Assembly (NCBI RefSeq): GCF_036850765.1
Contig: NC_089491.1
Location: 133,416,266-133,480,265, forward strand
Length of the DNA stretch: 64,000 bases
Source: Saccopteryx bilineata
Lineage: Eukaryota > Chordata > Mammalia > Chiroptera > Emballonuridae
Reading direction: 5' to 3'
The notes under the pieces are model-generated. The model ran no database searches and was not told the origin of the DNA. It was given only the letters and a program-made list of their open reading frames with translations. Shown one piece after another: positions 21,960 through 33,403 of the stretch; position 1 is the stretch's first letter, and every line of letters begins with the position of its first letter. The translations under genes were made by a program, and so were the position numbers.

Positions 21960-22700
21960 CGAATTTCACCTTCCTCCCTCTGCGGCCCCACATGTTGCTT
22001 GCCTCCCTCCCAGAGGGGCCCACAAGACCTCGCTTCAACCCCAGAACGCACCCACCTGATTACCCTTAACTCCTCAGACTCCGCCCCCCGTCCCCCCACC
22101 CCGCCCCCCACCCCGCGCCTGTTTGCCTCTTTTAGAAGATCCATATGGGACACTTTCCCCTTCCCCTGTTCCTCACGCCACACCAGACAAGACTCGATTC
22201 CCCACCTTCAATGTTCCCTACTCCGGTCCCCACCTCCCATCGCTTCCTAAAGTGTAAGAGCGCAAGAAGTTGAGCCGCAGGCCTGCACGGCCCAGGTGCT
22301 GTGTCAGCCTATTGCCGGTTCCGCGGCGTGTACGGCCTGGAAAGTCACATGGCGGTGGGACCGGCCGGCGCCTCTACATTCCTGCTCTCTTAAGAGTAGG
22401 ACGAGATTACCGAATCCACTCACCTCCACGAAGAGTAACATGTCTTTCCCCGTTCGGCCCAATCGTTCTCGCTGCTGCTTCTCCAACTGGCTTATAGGCC
22501 CGAGTCCCACACGCTAGGATAAGGACACTCGCCTGGCCCCTCCACCCGGCAGTGGACCCGGCTCCTCCCCTGCCGTCAGCCGCTGCGGCCTGACCCGCCC
22601 GTCCCACCTCCCTTGAACCAGCAACAGTTTCCGGTTCTAAGGAACAATTGCTTCCGGGAGAAGAGAAAATCCTCGGTGTGCTCAACTTTTGAAGCATCTT
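21960..22700. promoter_or_regulatory. LARP4: CpG-island promoter of LARP4
   Basis: Dense CpG, especially 22,260-22,700, in an otherwise AT-rich, CpG-poor region. It holds C-rich Sp1-like blocks (22,080-22,115), a GTCACATGGCGG element with E-box and YY1-like text near 22,344, and CCAAT at about 22,460. No TATA box is seen near the presumed start, as expected for a housekeeping promoter. The island covers the minus-strand first exon. Whether it also fires towards the plus strand (FAM186A) cannot be told from sequence. Confidence 0.75.
22424..22441 (-). CDS. LARP4: LARP4 first coding exon (six codons)
   Basis: On the minus strand an ATG at 22,441 opens MLLFVE and is followed immediately by GTGAGT, a consensus splice donor (22,423-22,418). 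LARP4 proteins as I remember them begin MLLFVEQV, with the exon break after the Glu, and have a CpG-island promoter, which fits. The 5' UTR would run upstream through about 22,442-22,520, open in frame but without a better start. LARP4 is a cytoplasmic La-related RNA-binding protein that binds poly(A) and PABP and stabilises mRNAs. The La and RRM domains are encoded by exons beyond the left edge, so only this exon is present. Bases 1-22,423 are then intron 1. The call rests on six residues, the donor and the synteny with FAM186A. Confidence 0.72.
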
Positions 22701-22994
22701 TTCCCGCAGCAGTTTGGAATGTACTATCCTCTGTCGTAAGGGGAGGAGGGAGCGATCGAGGAAGGCACCATTCTCTGTAACAGGGTTGTGTGAAATCTTA
22801 CTGCATTTCGTCCGTTGCGAAACGGATAGCTACCACGGCCATAATTTCGCAGTTTTCACAACTCAAACTCTAGATCTGATAAAAAACCGAGCTTGTGCGA
22901 AGTGTTCTGAAGGAACGTCCAACACTGCCTAAAAGGTGGTGGCTCAGAAAAAAGTAGAGAAGGGAAAAAATGAAGCAGTAATAGGAAATATATT

Positions 22995-23165
22995 AATAAC
23001 AGTTGGTGTATTAAAATGCTTACTATGTGTAAAACCATCATATGTAATAAATACTATTATCCCCATTTTAGAGTTAAAGAAGCTTTCTAGGAGGGCGGGT
23101 TTCCTTTAGGCACACCTTTAAAGAACTTTGCCCACGTTAGCTTAAATCAGTTACCCACATCTCTG
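22995..23165 (-). mobile_element. MIR SINE (ancient)
   Basis: TACTATTATCCCCATTTTAG, a GTTAAAGAAGC block and AACTTTGCCCACGTTAGC are reverse-oriented MIR blocks. Confidence 0.7.
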
Positions 23166-23199
23166 CTTAATATAATGCTACTTTATAATGCTCACTCTG

Positions 23200-23490
23200 G
23201 ATGGCCTCTTCTTGATGTTCAGCACTCACCTCCAAACCCATTGTCTCAAAGTCTTCCCTTTCTGAAAAGCCTTCATTTGTTGATCATCCTTCTCTCTCCA
23301 TAAGGTTTCCCCAGACTGTACTCTCCATACATTTCTTCTTCGTGTCCCTTGTTAGCACTTGAATATTATATTCTATCTTCAATTACTTTCTTTTTTGTTT
23401 TGTTTTTAGTTTCTTCACAGGTACCCTATCATATTCTTCACAGTCTAGGATAATGGTAGTCACATAATAATGACTCAACAAATGCTAGTC
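23200..23490 (+). mobile_element. L2 LINE 3' fragment
   Basis: AAAGTCTTCCCTTTCTGAAA, CCCTTGTTAGCACTTGAAT and GACTCAACAAATGCTAG follow the order of the L2 3' end in mammals. Confidence 0.6.
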
Positions 23491-24611
23491 AAATTAAAAG
23501 GGAAGGAGAGAGTTTTAAATTTGCTTTAAAAAGTCTTCATTTCCAGTTGCTGATGAATTCCATGCTGCATAAAGAATATGAGAGCACAATAATGCTAAAT
23601 TAATTTAGTTAGCTGCTTTGTGAATACCTATTGGAATAAGCAATGTAAAGATATCAAAAGAAATAAAATTAATGTAAGGATATCACAGTGTAATATTATC
23701 AACAAAGTACTGAAACAAATTATTTGATAATGACAAGAACTGCTAGATAATGATGGATATTTTAATCAAACCTCATAGTTATAAAAATAATTTTCTTTAT
23801 TTTTGATCCTTTCAAAAACATTATGAACTTTCTTGAATAAATAGTTAATTTTGATTTACAGAAAAGGAGGAAATAATATTTTATGACTAGAGGCAGGGTG
23901 GGTAGTCTAACAATAAAAGAACTATTCTGGGGCCTAGAAAAGTTTCCATAAGGAGAGGAATATAAAACTATAATAGGTATCCAAATTTAGATGATTTCTG
24001 TAAAGAAACTGAGAAAGAATATACCAAATGTTAGAAAAAGAAAACTAAGTACAGCATCTGATTTTGAGTTCACCAACAAGTAGAGAAAATAATAAGTACA
24101 CTTCAATGAGATAATTACTGTAATAGAAAGTTTACAAAGTGATTTGAGAAAACAGAGGTTAGCAGGATCTTAAAGAGAAGGGAAAATACCTAATTTTCTC
24201 TCTGTCTATTGATATTTTAAAAAGATAACTACTTTATGATCCTCTGCCTCTGTTTCTCTGAAGTCCTGTAACATATCAATTGTTTAACTCTCAAAGTTTA
24301 CAACAAAAACTCACATAGAATTAAATTTACAGTAAGTTTACAATGAGGACTCAACATAGAAATTTCTTGAAGAAAAATTATTGTACATCCACAACTTGTA
24401 CAAAATCTAAAACCTGCAAAGTGATATTGAATAGTTTATGAACATGTACACCTGTTGTAAATCTACAAAACATGAACCAGACATAAAATACATCAAATTC
24501 GTGATAGTCATTGCCTCTAAAAAGGGACAAAGGAGAAGAAAGGAAACTAGGGAGAACACCAAAGAGTACTTCATCTCTAATGCTTTCTTTTAATTAAAAA
24601 GATCTGAAGCA
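23491..24611. other. Intergenic AT-rich sequence
   Basis: Between the two first exons. No repeat family, CpG cluster or open frame was recognised. Confidence 0.45.
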
Positions 24612-24775
24612 GCCCTGGCTAGATAGCTCAGTTGGTTAGAGCACTGTCCAAAAGTGCAGAGATTGCCAGTTTGATCCCAAGTCAGGGCACATACAGGAAC
24701 AGATTGATGTTCCTGTCTCTCTCCCCAACCCCACCTTCCTCTCTAAAGTCAATAAAAAATATTTTGAATAATAAA
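24612..24775 (+). mobile_element. SINE family D with TSD
   Basis: Head AGCCCTGGCTAGATAGCTCA, GTTTGATCCCAAGTCAGGGC. ATCTGAAGCA lies on both sides. Confidence 0.85.
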
Positions 24776-25565
24776 ACTATCTGAAGCAGATATGACAAAA
24801 TGTTAATATTTGTTCATCCTGGGTGATAGGCACATGGCTATATGGTATATTTTCTGTACTTTTTTATTTTTTTAATTACAAATTTAAACAGCTACACAAC
24901 CAACAAAATTATCCTGTCCTTTAATTTCTCTAGCCTCCTAAATCCTTTCATATCTTCTGCAATCAAAAGATCTGCCCAGAGTACTCCTCTTTCAGATAGA
25001 AGAAAGCCTCTAGTATTTCCTTCAAGTTCCGGAGCCAACTATGGAATTTCAAAGCCTTCTTCAGTCAGGTTCCTTGAAAAAAATGGGTAACTAGGCAGTT
25101 CAGAGAGTATGATCATCATACAAATATTCTTAAGCAAAATTTCAAAAAGAGTGAAGAACCGGGAGTTACGTTTGATACACTGGATCTTGAATTCTGATAC
25201 CTAGATTTTAAGCTCATCCAAGCAGGGCTATATCTTCTATTTCTTTTATTGTTCCTGTTGTCTAGTATTTCCTACCCTACCCTACCCCCTTCACCCTCTA
25301 CCATCACAGCATATAGAATCCTAGTTCTCTGCATACAGTCAGCACTCTTTAAATGTTTAAGTCAATGTCACAACAGGTCTATTATGACATCATCAGAACC
25401 AGAACACCATAGTTAACAATGAGTTAGTAGCAAGGTAAATCACAACCTCTAAGAGAAGGGTAGACCTCTTCTAGCTTCCTTGGGGACATGTTTATTACTA
25501 TTAGCCTAGGGGAAAAAAAAAAGAAACAAAAGAAAATCATTCAACTTTACAAAATATTTCTCAAA
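24776..25565. other. Sequence upstream of the FAM186A exon
   Basis: Presumed promoter/5' UTR side. No CpG island and no clear TATA box. TTTTAAGCTCATCCAAGCAGG (split reading near 25,208) and GCATACAGTCAGCACTCTTT are L2-like, at low confidence. Confidence 0.4.
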
Positions 25566-25736
25566 ATGAAAAATAACATGGACAATGTAGCTGTACAAGA
25601 AAATGAAGTTATGGATTACATCATGATGTCCATAAAAGACATAGAAAGATCAGAGGTCCCTACACTTGAGATTCCTCTCTCAGTACAGCAAGTCATTTCT
25701 AAGATTGAGCAAGCACAGCTCTTTCGAGTCAAACAG
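25566..25736 (+). CDS. FAM186A: FAM186A first coding exon
   Basis: A 57-codon segment starts MKNNMDNVAV and ends RVKQ in phase 0 at CAG followed by GTAGGT, a good splice donor. Its C-terminal stretch (residues 37-52, PLSVQQVISKIEQAQL) is the conserved N-terminal motif I associate with FAM186 proteins (FAM186B has a related SV...I..IE.AQL pattern). I chose the ATG at 25,566; the frame is open to an upstream ATG at 25,488, but that stretch is low-complexity lysine/isoleucine. It is head-to-head with LARP4, about 3.1 kb away, matching the gene order I recall on human 12q13. FAM186A is a poorly understood, mainly testis-expressed protein. Exons 2 and 3 were not found in the window. Intact here, but see the decayed exon at 62,726. 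Confidence 0.65.
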
Positions 25737-25910
25737 GTAGGTAGTACATGAGAAGTTTATAGGTTATAACTTCTTTTTAACTTTCCATGACCAGCTACAT
25801 TTTTTTTAGAACTCAGTTAATTTGCATGATATTTGACTGTGTTTGAGGTAACTTTCATTTTAAATGACAATTTCACCTGACTCTGTGGATAAACAAGCTC
25901 CAATTTTATA

Positions 25911-26155
25911 CAGTGATATCTTGAGATATGAATTTAATTCATTCTGTAACCGAGCTTGTAAGTCAGTCAACTCGTATATCAAACTGCCGATACTGGACCC
26001 CTGGGCCAATGTGCCAACTAGGGGCAGCTTCCCAAATCACGACTCATATCTTGGAATTTCGCTCAGATCTTGAACAAAAATACAGACTGAGTCGCAGCTT
26101 GTATCTTAAAAAAAAAAAAAGTATGTTGGTCGGTTCGTATCTCAAGGTACCACTG
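25911..26155 (+). mobile_element. Tc1/mariner-type MITE with TA duplication
   Basis: Begins CAGTGATATCTTGAGATATG and ends TCTCAAGGTACCACTG, inverted termini flanked by TA on each side. About 245 bp, non-coding. Confidence 0.8.
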
Positions 26156-26190
26156 TATTAATCTCTTTCATTTTTATGTCAGAATTAATC

Positions 26191-26227
26191 AATTCTGATT
26201 AAAAATTAATCATTTTTAATCAGAATT
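26191..26227. repeat. Perfect AT-rich foldback
   Basis: 16-bp perfect arms (AATTCTGATTAAAAAT and its reverse complement) around a 5-nt loop, 35 bp beyond the mariner MITE. Confidence 0.85.
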
Positions 26228-26303
26228 AAATTAATTTTTAAGAAATAAATCACATGTGCTACTGAATGATTGAGGTACAAAGGCAAATTAAAATCCATAG
26301 CTG

Positions 26304-26485
26304 AGCCCTGGCCTGGTAGCTCATTTGGTTAGAGCACACTCCTGATACACCAAGGTCGCAGGTTTCATCCCTCATCAAGGCACATATACAGATAAACCAA
26401 TAAATGCATGAATAAGTGGAACAGCAAATCGATGTTTCTCTCTCTCGCTCACTCTCCTTTTCTTTTAAAATTAAAAATAAAATCT
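26304..26485 (+). mobile_element. SINE family D
   Basis: Head AGCCCTGGCCTGGTAGCTCA, GTCGCAGGTTTCATCCCTCA, AATAAATGCATGAATAAGTG. Confidence 0.85.
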
Positions 26486-26544
26486 GTAGCAAATTTTGAT
26501 ATCTAATTTTAGTCTATAGTTTTTATTTGTTCTTTTTAAAAATC

Positions 26545-27102
26545 TTTTTATAGACTGATTTTAGAGAGAGAAGAAGGGAAAGAGAGAGAGAGAGAGAGAG
26601 AGAAACATCAATTTGGCCTGACCGGTGGTGGTTCAGTGAACAGAGCTTCAACCTGGATGCTGAGGTTCAAGGTCACCAGCTTGAGCATGGGCTCATCTGG
26701 CTTCAGTGCTGATTCTCCAGCTTGAGTGTGGGACCATCAACATGATCCCATGGACGCTTGTTGGAGCCCAAAGGTCGTTGGCTTGATCAAGGGGTCACTG
26801 GCTTGACTTGAGCACACCCCCTTCATCAAGGCACTATGAGAAGCAATCAATGAACGACTAAAATGATATAACTATGAGTTGATGCTTCTTCTCTCTCTCT
26901 CTCTCTCTCAAGAACATGTGCAAGAACAAGTATGCACTCACCTCTCCACACACAAAAAAAAAAGAAGAGGAGAGAAACATCAATTTATTATTCTACCTAT
27001 TTATGCATTCATTGGATGATTCTGTAAGTACCTTGACTGGTGATCAAACCCACAACCTTGGCGTATGGAGAGGATGCTACCAACTGAGCTACCCAGCCAG
27101 AG
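26545..27102 (-). mobile_element. SINE family D split by a family C SINE
   Basis: The reverse D copy begins GACTGATTTTAGAGAGAG and ends CTACCCAGCCAGAGT. GAGAGAAACATCAATTT occurs at both junctions of the C insertion. Confidence 0.85.
26616..26960 (+). mobile_element. SINE family C nested in family D
   Basis: Head GGCCTGACCGGTGGTGGTTC, GCTTGAGC-type reiterations, AGAAGCAATCAATGAACG, (TC)n and an A-rich end. Confidence 0.85.
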
Positions 27103-27687
27103 TGAATTTATGTTTTGGTATACATTAACACTCGTGAAACCTTCATCCACATAATGAATTACCCATCATGCCCCAAAGTTTCCTCTTGCCCCTTTACCAT
27201 CCCTCCGACTCATCCCTCCTTGTCACCTGACCCCAGTCCCCAGCCAACCACCAATGTGCTTCCTGTTAGTATAGATTATTTTGCATTTTTAAAGAATTTT
27301 ATATCAGTGGAATCATACAGTATCTACTTTCTTCTTTCACTCAGCATAATTATTTTGACACTCATCCACATTCTTGTACATATAAATAGTTTATTTTTAT
27401 TGCTGAATATTTCTTCATGGGATGGGCATTTGGGGTTATAACAAATAAAGTTGCTATGAATATTTGTGTATTCATTCATAACTTATGAACATATGCTTTT
27501 GTTTCTTATGGATAAATACCTAGATTTCAAATGGCCGAATAATGTAGTATGTAAATATTTAATTTTAAAAATAAACTAAAAACTTTTAAAAAGTGGTTGT
27601 ACAAGTTTGTATTCCCACAAGTTGTATATGAGATTTTTCAATTGCTCTACAACTTTATCAATGTTTAATGTTGTCAGTCTTTTTTGG

Positions 27688-27807
27688 GGGGATCAAACCA
27701 TTTTATTGGGGGCCTTTGGGTGAGGGTGGAAAGGCTGGGAGGACAATGAGATCCAATGTCCTCAGCCTGGCCAGTACCTCTCCAATTTCACAGTTGCCAA
27801 AAAAAGC
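27688..27807 (-). pseudogene. Short 5'-truncated retrocopy of an unidentified mRNA
   Basis: Read on the minus strand, the piece starts near GGCAACTGTGAAATTGGAGA and ends CCCCCAATAAAATGGTTTGA followed by a short A/C-rich junction. The AATAAA lies about 15 nt before the end, as in a polyadenylated mRNA. ATGTTGTCAGTCTTTTT is duplicated at both ends (about 27,669 and 27,809), the signature of L1-mediated insertion into the older antisense L1. One frame reads EIGEVLARLRTLDL and then a stop. I do not recognise the parent gene. Confidence 0.65.
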
Positions 27808-28499
27808 CATGTTGTCAGTCTTTTTAACCTTAGCCATTTTAGAAGGTGTATAGTATCTCATTGTGGTCTTAATTTGTGCTTTTATAATGACTAATGATTA
27901 TGAGAAACTTTCCATTAGCTTATTTTCACTCAGTATGTGTTCTTTAATAGTTCAATTATTTTGCCTATATTTTTAAAATAGAGTGGTCTGGTTCTTATTA
28001 GTCAATTTTGAGTATTCTTATGTATTCTGAATACAGCCCTTTATCAGACAGGTGATTTACAAATGTATTTTCCCATTCTATGGCTTGTCTTTTTCTTCTA
28101 CTAATAGTGTATTTCAAAGAACAAAATTCCTAAGATCAATTCGTCATTGTTTTTCTTTTTTGGATCATATTTTTGGTGTAGTATATAAGCCTAACGCAAG
28201 ATGACAAACATTTCCTCCTATGTATTCTTCTAGGAGTTTATTTTGTACTTTTAGATTTTACATTTAGGTTTATGATTCATTTTGTCATAATCTTTGTATA
28301 TGATACCAGATATAGATTGAAATTTTCTTACAATTATTTTGGCTCCACTTGTTGAAAAGACTATCCTTTCTTCATTGAATTGCATTTGCACCTTTACTGA
28401 AAATTGACTATACATATATGAGTTAAAGGACTCTTTAGCATGGTCTCTTGACCTATTTGTCTACCATTTTTTTCTATCTTTATGCCAATATCACAGTGT

Positions 28500-28897
28500 C
28501 TTTTTTATTTTTTATTTTGGCAGAGACAGAGAGAGGGACAGATAGAGACAGACAGGAAGGGAGAAAGATGAGAAGCATCAATCAATTCTTCGTTGCAGCA
28601 TCTTAGTTGTTTGTTGATTGCTTGGTAATTGATTGCTTTCTCATATGTGCCTTGATTGGGGGGGGGGCTACAGCAGAGTGATTGACCCCTTGATCAAGCC
28701 AGTGACCTTGGGCTCAAGCCAGCAACCATGGAGTCATGTCTGTGACCCCATGCTCAAGCCACCAACCCTGTGCTCAAGCTGATGAACCCACACTCAAGCT
28801 GGATGAGCCTGTGCTCAAGCCTCCAACCTCGGGGTTTCAAATCTGAGTCCTTATAGTCCCAGATTGACTATCCACTGTGCCACCACCTGGTCAGGCT
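28500..28897 (-). mobile_element. SINE family C
   Basis: Reverse copy in the old L1, ending CCACCACCTGGTCAGGCT. Confidence 0.85.
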
Positions 28898-29009
28898 CCA
28901 TAACAAATTTAGTACCAGGCTGTCACATTTTACCAGAAGAATAAAAATGCCTGCTTGTAGTTTGATTGGTTTTATATTGATTTATTTATTCATTTAGAAA
29001 AAATTTAAA

Positions 29010-29197
29010 AAATATTTTTTCATTTTTTATTGATTGATTTTAGAGAGATGAGAGAGAGAATGGGAGGAGAAACAGGAATCATCAACTTGTAGTAGTTGCC
29101 TCTCATATATGCCTTGACCAAGCAAGCCTGGGATTTTAACCAGTGACCACAGCATTCCAGGTCGGGGCTTTCTCCACTGAGCCACCACAGGTCAGGC
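29010..29197 (-). mobile_element. SINE family B
   Basis: Reverse copy ending GCCACCACAGGTCAGGC. Confidence 0.85.
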
Positions 29198-29213
29198 AAG
29201 AAGTTGAAATCTT

Positions 29214-29580
29214 TTTTGTGTGTGTGTGTATTTTTCTGAAGTTGGAAATGGGGAGGCAGTCAGACAGACTCCCGCATGCGCCTGACTGGGATCCACCCAG
29301 CACGCCCACCAGGGGGCGATGCTCTGCCCATCTGGGGCATCGCTCTGTTGCAACCAGAGCCATTCTAGCACCTGAGGCAGAGGCCATAGAGCCATCCTCA
29401 GCACCCGGGCCAACTTTGCTCCAATGGCTGCGGGAGGGGAAGAGAGAGACAGAGAGGAAGGAGAGGGGGAGGGGTGGAGAAGCAGATGGGCGCTTCTCCT
29501 GTGTGCCCTGGTCAGGAATCGAACCTGGGACTCCTGCACGTCAGGCCAACGCTCTACCACTGAGCCATCTGGCCAGGGCC
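29214..29580 (-). mobile_element. SINE family A with TSD
   Basis: Reverse copy; AGAAGTTGAAATCTT and AGAGTTGAAATCTT flank it. A small internal deletion follows GCTCCAATGG. Confidence 0.9.
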
Positions 29581-29737
29581 AAGAGTTGAAATCTTAATAT
29601 CGTCTCTTGACTTCTAAACACAGTATATCTCTTCATTTATTGAGGTCTAATTTTTCTCAGAAGTGCTTTGCAATTTTCTTTTTCTTTTTTCTTTTCACTA
29701 TGTCATCACATGGCAGACAGCTGCAGTTTTCTTTTTT

Positions 29738-30173
29738 CATTTTTTTAGAGTTATTTATTTATTTATTTATTTATTTTTTGAGAGAGAGAGAGAGAGGGAC
29801 ATACAGGGAGGGAGAAAGATAAGAAGCATCAACTCATAGTTGCGGCACCTTAGTTGTTCATTTATTGCTTCTCATACGTGTCTTGACTGGGAGTCTCCAG
29901 CCGAGTCAGCAACCCCTTTCTCAAGCCTTAGGCTCAAGCTAGCAACCTTCGGCTTTAAGCCAGTGACTCCTGGGCTCATACCAGGGGATATGGGGTCATG
30001 TGTATGATCACATGCTTAAGCCAGTGACCTCACGCTCATACACTCAAGCTGGTGAGCCCATGCTTAAGCTGGATGAGCCCACACTCAAGCCAACAACCTC
30101 AGGGTTTCAAACCTGGGTCTTCATCATCCCAGGCTGACACTCTATCTACTGCGCCACCATCTATCTGGCTAGG
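29738..30173 (-). mobile_element. SINE family C, long variant
   Basis: Reverse copy with an (ATTT)n start, many CTCAAGC reiterations and a duplicated CATCTATCTGGCTAGGCT end. Confidence 0.85.
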
Positions 30174-30514
30174 CTCAATTTCCAATTGTTTACTGCTCAT
30201 ATATAGAAATATAATTTTGATTTTTGTTCTCCTATGCTGTGAACATTTTAAACAATGTTAGCTTTTTTAGTTGATTCATTTGGCATTTTTACAGACTTTT
30301 TCTCTTTTTTCTGTAAATAGAAGCCATTTTAATTTTCCCTTTCCAATCTATATTAATTTCCTTTTCTTAGCTGATTTCATTGATAGGAACTTTATATAAT
30401 ATTGAATAAAAGTGATTAGAAAAGAATACTTAGAGTACTTTTTCTTTCACCGTTAAGTGTGGTGGTAGTTGGAAAATTTTTTAACTGCTAGTTATTAGAT
30501 TGAGGAAGCTACTT
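30174..30514. other. AT-rich sequence
   Basis: Probably old LINE debris, given its L1-rich surroundings, but no diagnostic block was found. Confidence 0.35.
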
Positions 30515-30722
30515 TCTTTTTTTTTTTTTTCATTTTTCTGAAGCTGGAAACAGGGAGAGACAGTCAGACAGACTCCCGCATGCGCCCGACCGGGATCCAC
30601 CCGGCACGCCCACCAGGGGCGACGCTCTGCCCACCAGGGGGCGATGCTCTGCCCATCCTGGGCGCCGCCATGCTGCGACCAGAGCCACTCCAGCGCCCGA
30701 GGCAGAGGCCACAGAGCCATCC
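30515..30722 (-). mobile_element. SINE family A, 5'-truncated, with internal duplication
   Basis: Only the 3' half is present, ending at CAGAGCCATCC. The motif CCACCAGGGG...GATGCTCTGCCCA is doubled (30,608-30,656). Many CpGs are retained. Confidence 0.85.
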
Positions 30723-30754
30723 TTCTATTCCTAGTTTGTTATAGAATTAAAAAA

Positions 30755-30920
30755 ACATATTATGAAAGAGAGAGAGAGGGAGAGAAAAACATTCATTTAT
30801 TGTTCCACTTATTCATGCAGTCATTGGTTGATTTTTGTATGTGTCCTGACCAGGGATCAAACCTGCAAATTTGTGTATCCAGACAATGCTCTATCCAACT
30901 GAGCTATCTGGCCAGGGCCT
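30755..30920 (-). mobile_element. SINE family D
   Basis: Reverse copy with TATTCATGCAGTCATTGGTT, ending ATCTGGCCAGGGC. Confidence 0.85.
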
Positions 30921-32525
30921 GTATATATATTTTGAATGTCTATTCAAGTCCTTTGCTTATTTTTTAAGTGCTTTTTTTATATGTTGAGTTGTAGTTCTTT
31001 ATATGTTGTAGATATTAACTCCTTATCAGATATATGATATGCAAATATTTTATTCTAATCCATAGGTTGCCTTTTCAATCTTGACTATGTCCCTTGCACT
31101 TGATCTTAGTCAAGTCTGAGAAGTGATAAGTTGTGTCTTTTGATGCACAAAAGTTTTGTACTTTTTAGTCCAATTTATCTTTTTATTTTTGTTGCCTGTA
31201 GTTTTGTTATCATATAGAAGAAATCATTGCCAAATCCAATGTCATGAAGTTTTTCCCTATTTTTTTTTTGTTTTATACATTTAGGTTTTTGAGCCACTTT
31301 GAGTTAATTTTTGTATATGCTGTAAGGCAAGGGTCCAACTTCATTCTTTGGAATGTGGCTATCCATTTCCCAGCACTATTTGTTGAAAGACTGTCCTCTC
31401 CCATTGAATGGTCTTGCCTCCCTTGTCAAAATTATTTGATCATTTATATAAGAGTTTATTTGTGGACTCTATTCTATAACACTGGTCTATATGTCTTTTA
31501 TGCCAGCATGCAGTTTTAAATTACTGTAGCTTTGTAGTAATATTTCAAAATGGGAAATGTGAGCTTTCCAACTTTATTCTTATTTTTCAAGACTTTTTTT
31601 TTTTTTCAGTATCTAACTTACCTTAAAATCTCATATATATTTTAAGGTGGATTTTTCTGTTTCTGCAAAAATACCACTGGGATTCTGTTAGGGATTGCAT
31701 TAAATCTAGAGATTGGTTTCATTGATATTGATGTCTTAGCAATATTAAGTCTTCCAATGCATGGAATGTCTCTCCATTTGTTTGTGTCTTCTTTAATCTC
31801 TTTCAGTAACATTTTGTAGTAAAACTTACAAGTGTACAAGGCTTTCATTTCTTTGGTTAAGTTTATTCTGAGTATTCTATTCCTTTGATGCTATTGTAAG
31901 TGGAATTGTTTTTCTTAATTTCCTTTTAGAATTACTGTTAGTGTATAACAACACAAAATTTTTGTGTGTGGTTTTGTATCCTGCAACTTTGTTGAATCCA
32001 TTTATTAGTTCTAACAATTTTTGTGTATGTGAAATCTTTAGGGTTTTCTACTTATAAGATCATATCATCTGCAAACAGAGATAATTTTATTTCCTCCTTT
32101 TCAATTTGGAGGTCTTTTATTTCTATTTCTTGTCTTATTTCTCTCAGTAGAACTTCCAGTAATATGTTGAAGAAAAGTGGTGAAAGTGGGTGCCCTTGCC
32201 TTGTTCCTGATCTTGGAAGAAAAATTTTGGGTCTTTCACCATTGAGTATATTACCTTTGAATACTTCATCTCTAGCCTTTATTATGCTGAGGAAGTTTCC
32301 TTCTATTCCTGGTTTTTGTTCTTTTCATTTGTCATAAAAGAATGTTGAGTTGCCAAATGCTTTTTCTGCATCAATTGAGACAATCATGTGGGGTTTTTTT
32401 CCTAGTATTTTGGTAATTTGGTGTATTTCATTGATTTTTGTATGTTGAACCATCTTGCATTGCATCAATAAATCCCACTTGGTCATGATGTATAATCCTT
32501 TTAATGTGATATTGAATTCTTCTTT
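30921..32525 (-). mobile_element. 5'-truncated L1, antisense
   Basis: The minus strand encodes decayed ORF2 pieces: an SIDAEKAF reverse-transcriptase block near 32,375, and an LLKEIKEDTNKWRDIPCIG to KPISRFNAIP block at 31,642-31,848. Stops and shifts throughout. It ends near 32,525, where a partial A2 SINE begins. Confidence 0.8.
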
Positions 32526-32526
32526 T

Positions 32527-32655
32527 TTCTTTAAGTGAGAGGAGGGGAGATAGTAAGACAGACTCCTGCATGAGCCCCACTGGGATCCACCCAGCAACCA
32601 CAGTCTGAGGCTAATGCTCAAATCAACTGAGCTATCCTCAGCACCTGGGGCCAAT
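32527..32655 (-). mobile_element. SINE family A2, partial
   Basis: Retains TTTAAGTGAGAGGAGGGGAG and GCTATCCTCAGCACC; the tRNA-like head is missing. Confidence 0.75.
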
Positions 32656-32739
32656 GCTCAAAAACCAAAGGCTTAAGGAGTTTTTCAGAAAATCGTTGTC
32701 CTCTATTTCAGTAAGAATAAAATAATAAAAAATATACGC

Positions 32740-32890
32740 TTTCTCACTTAGTACCAGCTATCCTGGCCTCCTTGTTTTGCTTTAGGCATGCCAGCATGTT
32801 CCTGCCCAGTGTCTTTATGCTTACTATTCCCTTGCCTGGAACATTTTTCATTAGGTAGCCACATAGTTAATTTTCTGCTTACATCTTACT
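32740..32890 (+). mobile_element. L2 LINE fragment
   Basis: ATGCTTACTATTCCCTTGCCTGG (near 32,818-32,840) with a following ACATCTTACTTTAA matches the L2 3' region. Confidence 0.5.
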
Positions 32891-33403
32891 TTAAAATAAG
32901 ATTTTTTTTCCCCTTCAAACCAGGGGCTGATAATGTGGCATGCTCTGATTGCCTGGCAAAGAATCATCATTTTGATCTTCTGATGGGAAGTCAGCTCAGT
33001 TGACAGGGAGTGAGATTGGGGGCTTCAAATTAAAGAGTATTGGAAAGTAAATCTCTACAATCTCTTTCATACAGTAACTTTCTTCTTATTACTAAAATAA
33101 ATTAAAATGAATTATAACTATAATACCTTTATTTAAATCCAATGTCTACTCAGCAGCCTTTATTTGTATCCATATGTATACCAAATGTTAAACATAATTA
33201 TAGTTGGGCATTTGAACTTGGTTTTGCTTTAATAGAAAATAATGCTTTTATGAAACATCTTTGAAAATGAAAAACTAAATTAAATTAAATGAGGTGTTCT
33301 CTGACCATCTTCATTCCCTACCCCTTGTTCATTACTATTAACATCTTTATTTTTGTCTATCTGACATACTATATAATTAATTTTTATTTATGTATTTATT
33401 TAT

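Larger units (their letters stand above)
27103..28970 (-). mobile_element. Old L1 3' end, antisense, interrupted
   Basis: Antisense L1 3' UTR/ORF2 signatures: TTTCACTCAGCATAATTATT, TTTATTGCTGAATATTTCTT, AAGTTGCTATGAATATTTGT, then GAATACAGCCCTTTATCAGA and TTTTAGATTTTACATTTAGG. Interrupted by a retrocopy (27,688) and a family C SINE (28,500). No usable reading frame remains. Confidence 0.8.

Noticed and set aside
22270..22497. 75-codon plus-strand frame in the CpG island
   Set aside because: High G+C removes stops. The convincing signal there is the minus-strand MLLFVE exon with its donor.
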